A stretch of 64,000 bases of DNA from Ephydatia muelleri (taxonomy: Eukaryota > Porifera > Demospongiae > Spongillida > Spongillidae): the NCBI GenBank assembly GCA_013339895.1, contig JABACO010000022.1, positions 1 through 64,000 of the forward strand. The letters run 5' to 3'. This document shows, one piece after another, positions 58,391 to 64,000 of this stretch; the first letter of the stretch is position 1, and each line of letters begins with the position of its first letter. The notes under the pieces are model-generated. The model saw only the letters and a program-made list of their open reading frames with translations. It was not told the origin of the DNA and did not search any database. The position numbers and the translations under genes were made by a program.

Positions 58391-61300
58391 AAATGTAATA
58401 GTCCTATATTGAGGGCATATGCTGTTTGTGTGCTAAATCACGATAGTCTGCTCTCATTGAACGCGTGGAAATTAGGCCCTACGCCCAGAAATTTTAAAAT
58501 GGTTGCTAGGTCCCACAGAACAACCGATGTCCTTAGGAGAATGTGCAATATACAAAGTACGCGAAATGCGATAAGCAATTTAACGCCACCCCATGAGTGA
58601 CAAGCACCTTTGAACCGTATAAAGCAAAGCAAAAATCAAGTTACCTTATCAGGCTTTAGCGCTCTAAAGCCAATAGGTCCTTCTCCTGTGTCATGTGACC
58701 GCTCCGTAATCTAACATACGTCAGTGTCACACAATATAAATTAATACACGTCCGCCATGTTGATTCACAGCTTTTACGGAAATATCCGAGTGACGAAAAG
58801 GGCCTATAGTACCATTTGCGGAGATCGGATACCTCGTGAACTATCCCGACGCTCGGACACAAGGTATGACCAAAAAACAACTTTTGTAATAAAGTAAGTA
58901 GAAAGTCCTTACTTATTTGGGTAAAGACTAGCGATGACGAATTTTCTGAAGTGGTTTTATAACCTCTTGAAAATGGCCATTTTTATTCGTAACATAGGCC
59001 TATGTACGAGTATATACAGCGGTATATATTCACAGAATTGAAAGTATTAAGTTTTGATTTCAGAAATAATTCCACCCTTTAAGGAGGCCAACAGATACAT
59101 CCAGATTGCCTTCTGCATGGCTATGCTATTGAGCTTAAAAGGTGGTGTAGGAGCACATATATGCACAACTGATTAAAATGAGCAGGGCTAGGTTTGTGCT
59201 AACTTTATTCTCTTTGTTGGTGGAGGAATAGCAGCAACTATTTGTGGCTCTATACTTAAAAGGTGTTCTTTTACTATGCACTGCAACTGTTTTACTCTGT
59301 CTTTTATGGGTGCAAATGCCAGGCCTAGTCGATTAAATTTTTGCATGAATCGACTCAGCACCCTGTTCACCTAGTAACCCAAAACCAACGTGGGTGGCAT
59401 GTGCCCATTGTGTGGCATGGTCTTCCAGCAAATGCATCTTGATTGTTGTTGTAGCATCTGCAAATGTCCCTCGAAAGAAGGTCATAAACTCATGAACAGC
59501 CTGTATAATTGAACAAAAAGCACACCATCAAAGGTCAGAAGTGAATAATAATGTTACTTACGCTGTCTAATGCATGCACATGTGCTTCCTCTATAAAGTT
59601 TTGATTGCAAATGTTGTGGCATTTTCCAAATAAGGAAAATGCAGTAATGAACTGTGCCATTTTCTCTGCTATTGTAATGTCGTTTCAGAGGTGGATGTGC
59701 ACAATTTCTAGATGTTGGGTAACTGAAAATGTTACTGGATTATTCATATGCATTTAATATCCATGTGTGTGTGTACTATACCTTTAGTGCTTTGTGAACG
59801 TGATTTCCAATAAATGCACCCCCAAAATACTGCTGGCGTTGCACTCCAATTTCCTGTAAAGCACTATCAAGCCTCTTAACAAAGGGCCCTTCTGTTTCAT
59901 TGAACCCCTTCTTCACTGCTGCTCTGCATTTTCTAACCTAGAGTGAATAAAAATCTTTGTATTCCTCTACTACTGTGCTCATTCGAACTTACAAGTGCCT
60001 TTGACATGTTTTTTTGTCTGCAGCCTGTTTCAGGAGGTTCACAGCTCGTGGATTTCTCTCTGCACCACCAACCAAGACCACATATGTTGCCATTTGCTGA
60101 AAATTTTCCTGTGCTTGCTGGGCTTCTTCAAGCTCAGTTTGGAGCAGTGGAAGATTCTGCAGCTCCAAGCTGTACTTTGAAAAGCTGGATGAGTCAACAT
60201 CAGTTGCATGCAATGCAAGCTCGAGATCTAGGTTACAGCATACAGCTTCCAGCAAATTGAACATTTTGGTGAATATACCCAATGTAATATGGAGGCCAGG
60301 TGGGCAGACCTATTTAAGTGATGCATGTGAGTTATGTGCTCAATATTGGATGCACATGTATGTACTTGTGATACTGGGATGTCACAAATAGGTGGTGAGA
60401 TGCAGTTATATAAGACTTCTGTGCATCTCTTTTGATGCTCCCTGCCGAGACATAGCGCTGATGGTCAGCACGCATAGTCTCAAGGGTCCTCTGAGCTGCA
60501 TGTCCTCAGACTGATAAAGGAGTAGCCATCATCTCACTATTGATAATGCAATGTGGACACGGGTAGCATCCTATTGCATGTTTATAATGTTACTGACACT
60601 GTTTTGCATGGAAAATAGTAATGCCAACCTACCATTTGCCCCGGATAATCCATACATTTTGAACAAAACTCAAAGTCCCCACATGTGAATATCTTGATTG
60701 TATACTGTCTGCAATTATGCAATGATGTATTAATTTATTGACAAGCATAATTAAACAAATTCTTACCTCCATTTCATTCCATTAAGATGTTCTACCTGGT
60801 CTTTGAAACGGTCAAGTGCTGCATGGAGGTTGGTGACACTGTCCCCAGCTGCGAAGCAGCAAAACACACATGTGTTGTGGACAGAATTGGGAGTGGCAAT
60901 ATTGGCAATTTGGAAATTCATTTTGAACATTCCACCGCCCTTGTCCCCTTCTATCTTTATCCACACCTCACTGGCATTTATGAATCCTTCATGCCAGGTA
61001 AGCCTTCTTGTCCTGCATGAAAAGGTGCATGTCAACATGTTGGCTTTTGCAGGTATGCTAATCTAAACTCATTACCTCTCATTCTCTTCTAAGAGGTGGA
61101 CAACCTTTGCAACCAGCTCTGGAATAAATATTAGAGGAGCTCCTTTGATTTCTCTCCACCCGAGGGAAGCGTAAAGGAAAAAAGGTGCAAGCTCTCCTTA
61201 CCGACGATTTGTTTAGAAATTTCTCTCATTCTCTCCTCACCAGCCAGTGAAATGCCTGAAGATTTGAGCCACCTGAAAAAGGCAGTGATTTATGATTGCT

Positions 61301-63048
61301 GCTATGTTTTGTCTATCAAATTGTATGTATACCGTCTAAGAAGTCGTAATTTATTCCAGGGAATAACAAGACCGGCTTTTATTGCCAAAACTTCAGCTGC
61401 CCCAATAGCTATGGTGAAAGAGGTGCCTGCTTTCTGCAAAAAAAGCTCTTCTTTCTTCATCATTGAGTACAAGGACTTCGTTCTGAATGAGGGCAGATGG
61501 TTCTCCTCCACTGACTATGCTTCGCATGGTCTGCATCTCAGAGCATCTCATTTTCACAGTCCTTGAACTAACAGCTGTGGTCGGGTTTCGGGCCTTGGTC
61601 ACTTGAATGAATGTCATTGGCTAAAGTGAGGATACAATGTTATGCAACATTATAATAAGCTAATAAACTTAACTGTTCCTCCTGTTGCAAGATGTATGAT
61701 ACCCTTTTTTTTACTGGTTGAGATTGCCTTCTTCAAAAGTACTACAGCTTCCCTTTCTTCATTAGGAGTAAGAGATGGTGTGCACTTGTGCACTTCAAAA
61801 GCGTCTGCCTTCACATCTCTGCTGCAGCTGACACAATGTACCAGAATATCTGCTAACAACAGGTATCAGGTTTGATGCTGGCCTTATCCGTGATGAAAGC
61901 AAGGGGCCATCATCTGAGCAACAAGGGCAGTTCTCAGCACCTGTTGCTGCTACCCACTCAACTATGCACTGGTGCATACCAGTGCACTGCATGGGAGCTC
62001 GAGAGGCTGTGTCAGAAGATTGGAACACAGTTGACACTTGAGCTGGTTCAAAACAGACGAGTTATTCTGGCTTGCAACAGGTGGACAATGATCATGAGAG
62101 AAGATTGGAGGAGGGGCAATCTTCCAAAGGTAATCTATGAAATATTGGGTGTGACCCTTGGTTGGAGGCCTCTACCAACAGTTGATCTCCTCACATGTCC
62201 TCTCTCAATTTTACTAAAGTGCTCACACACCTGCATGTGTGCATTATGAAGTCATGCATGCTAGAAGTTCTTAATTATGTATATGTACCTTGCATTCTTC
62301 ATCGGTATGCTTCTGCCACTGAAATGGGATTATAGCACACCTGTGATGTACCCCTCTGTCAAAGTGTGGATGGTTCTTTGCATGGAATGCTTGCAGCAGA
62401 TACAGAAACGTTCAGGATGTATGCTGATATCATCAGTAGAAGTGTTTATGCTAAATGCAATTTGCAGATTATTTTGCAATCATAGCTGGCTGCTTGCTTG
62501 TGTTTACGCATTCTTAAGCGTTGTCCACACACTCTGCAGTGCTTGGGCACTTGTTGATGTGGTAATCCATTCCTGTAATTACATACATGTGCATTTGTTA
62601 CAACAACCATATCGATTATTCGACTGCCTTGTTTGGGACGACAGAAAATTCGTTACTACTCTGTGAGTGATAATTCTAACAGCCACATCTCTCTTAGTCA
62701 TTGCTATTTTAAGCTTACCTTCTGGATTAGTGCACGAAGTCCACTCTACGAATTTAGTAACCACCCCTCCAAAATGATTGCCGCGTGGCGTTATGTAAAC
62801 AGCATGCGCATACCATTGTTGTGTGACGTGGAGAGTGCGTGTACAAGTGGCGATATAAATAAAATAAGTGCGGTGTTTGAATCAATTTTCGTATTTTGAT
62901 TCGCTGGTTCTGCTGATTCGTTATCAGCTTCGAAACATGGATATGCAGTAATGAGGTGTCTGTTTTCAATTATCGACCGTAACGTTCTAATTGTAAACCT
63001 AATTTCCAGTCGCATACAACCGTGAAATATAGGACTATTACATTTTCC
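58391..63048 (-). mobile_element. Candidate DNA transposon with RAG1-like gene, 4.66 kb
   Basis: An inverted terminal sequence of about 20-21 bp (aaatgtaatagtcctatatt) is present at 58391-58411 and 63028-63048. The gene inside runs on the - strand and fits the span: its first recognised block is about 500 bases from the right end and its stop 800 bases from the left. The same terminus occurs as a 61-bp palindrome at 44.4 kb. No target duplication is clear. Homology to 44345-44400 extends beyond the right terminus to about 63110, so the true right end may be farther out. Confidence 0.6.
59188..62560 (-). pseudogene. RAG1-like transposase gene, multi-exon, broken
   Basis: N- to C-terminal blocks: a zinc pair CRVCGQRL (about 62550) with HPERFCICC (about 62410); a RING-like region (CSNLLTQPLELPCSALVC ... 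CPCC, about 62030-61905) followed by a C..C...H..C site (to 61785); FIQVTKARNPTTAVSSRTVK (61610); IKIEGDKGGG (60931-60960); CGDFEF, CPHC and LETMRADHQRY (60700-60460); then exons 60309-59993 (PPGLHITLGIF), 59937-59782 (FIGNHVHKAL), about 59689-59562 and 59500-59188 (HLLEDH, GEQGAESIHA at 59343-59371). The last four exons are open with good splice sites. Frameshifts near 62460, 61968, 61862 and 61441 and a stop at 60506-60508 break the rest. Block order and short motifs resemble RAG1 (RING, then core); I recall N-RAG-TP transposons in molluscs as similar. The RAG1 link is inference. Confidence 0.6.
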
Positions 63049-64000
63049 TACTGATAAGACCTTGTTTCCTTGCTTTTTACACCACTATTTGCCTTTGGAC
63101 AGCAGACCTATGCATTTTACATATAACTTGCAGCATAGAATAGACCCTTCCCTTTAGAACTCCGGATGTGACATCACTAATCAACGTACTTCACGAATTG
63201 GGTTAAGTATACGTTAATGAGTGATGTCACGTCCGGAGTTCTTAATGGGAAGGGTCTATTACATTGTACGAGCACGCACATGACGGTGTTCAAAAATAAA
63301 TTAAACGCGTGTTGTACCTTGTAATGAGAGAAAATCCGCTACCTATTCATTGGAGGACCTCCTATATTCTTTGCGCATTGTGTACCAGGCTGCGGAGCCA
63401 TGCGGACTATTTCCAAAATAGGTATAAGGTCATGCGTTTGTGCAAGTATAGGGATCTAATTATTGTGAGTGATTAACGTTGCTAGACTACTATATTGCTA
63501 GGTACTGTGACAAATCGCGTAATTGGGTCCGAAAATCGATGATCTAAAACTACGTCGAAAATTGGACGCGTATTTCGTAACATTGAAAAAGTGTATCGCG
63601 AAGAGAAGAAAGTTGCTCAATCACCTGCGAGGTTAGTCCGACTGCATGGCTAGATTTAGTGACCCGATTAGTTGCAGAATGAGACACTATCGTCTAATTT
63701 CGAGCTGGTTCTTGTTCTTTTTTTATTCGACACATTGAATTCGTAGCATTTTTTTGGGAACGAATCTTGACTCCGATTGTTAACCAATTATCACATGGTA
63801 TGTTTTTTTATTTAAGTTAGGCACTGAATCATTATACTACAAAGTATGAGGCCATTTGCATGATGCCCAAAGGGTGCTTTAACTACCCAGGCGTTTTATG
63901 TTGGCATGCATGAAAAAAAGAGCACAAATCCTTGTACTAATGTATCTTTGTGTTTGAACTAAGTTGGATAACCTGGATTCTCTGTCTAAAATGCATGAGC
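63049..64000. other. No gene recognised
   Basis: Contains the MITE at 63141-63258; otherwise AT-rich unique sequence to the window end. Confidence 0.5.
63141..63258. mobile_element. 118-bp MITE with long TIRs
   Basis: tagacccttccc at 63141 and gggaagggtcta ending 63258 are the outer ends of inverted arms of about 50 bases with a few mismatches (gaactccgga(t/c)gtgacatcact). The TA at each end could be a TA target duplication, pointing to a mariner-type source. Confidence 0.85.

Overview
This is eukaryotic, almost certainly invertebrate animal DNA. Coding sequence is split by short GT-AG introns, the genes are animal types (a short-chain dehydrogenase array, an animal-type laccase, a secreted SRCR-domain gene), and the rest is dense with animal transposons (BEL/Pao, hAT, copia, LINE, MITEs) and minisatellites. 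The SRCR gene together with transposase-like families that I associate with sponges and cnidarians makes a sponge or another early-branching marine invertebrate the best guess. That guess rests on family recognition only. | Layout. 1-20.4 kb: a tandem array of one short-chain dehydrogenase/reductase (SDR) gene on the + strand. Copy 1 lacks its 5' end (cut by the window) and has a replaced C-terminus. A 3' remnant follows at about 7.06-7.96 kb. Copy 2 (9909-14562) is intact, with eight exons and 349 codons. Copy 3 (16917-20406) is decaying. Introns of individual copies have expanded different minisatellites. 20.4-23.3 kb: nothing recognised. 23.3-25.4 kb: an intact single-exon multicopper oxidase on the - strand, with a near-perfect palindromic MITE just upstream. 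26-31 kb: relics of transposase-like genes. 31.5-35.0 kb: a TIR-bounded element carrying a broken gene of a widespread uncharacterised family. 35.4-41.4 kb: a complete BEL/Pao retrotransposon with identical LTRs, a target-site duplication, a tRNA-Tyr primer site and one 1860-codon gag-pol ORF. 42.6-44.5 kb: hAT remains and MITEs. 46.3-54.8 kb: a multi-exon SRCR gene on the - strand, rebuilt here from seven exons with matching splice phases. Its largest intron holds a chromodomain fragment and a rearranged copia element. 56.4-57.8 kb: the 3' end of a LINE-type reverse transcriptase. 58.4-63.05 kb: a candidate TIR-bounded DNA transposon whose broken gene has a RING-like N-terminal zinc region and a core with several short motifs that line up with RAG1. 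63.1-63.3 kb: another MITE. | How it works together. The host genes are independent: an NAD(P)-dependent oxidoreductase family, a secreted copper oxidase and a secreted scavenger-receptor protein. Most of the remaining sequence is a layered record of insertions. The BEL/Pao element looks newest (LTRs identical). The hAT, copia, LINE and RAG1-like elements are old and carry frameshifts. The most interesting system is the RAG1-like element at 58.4-63.05 kb.
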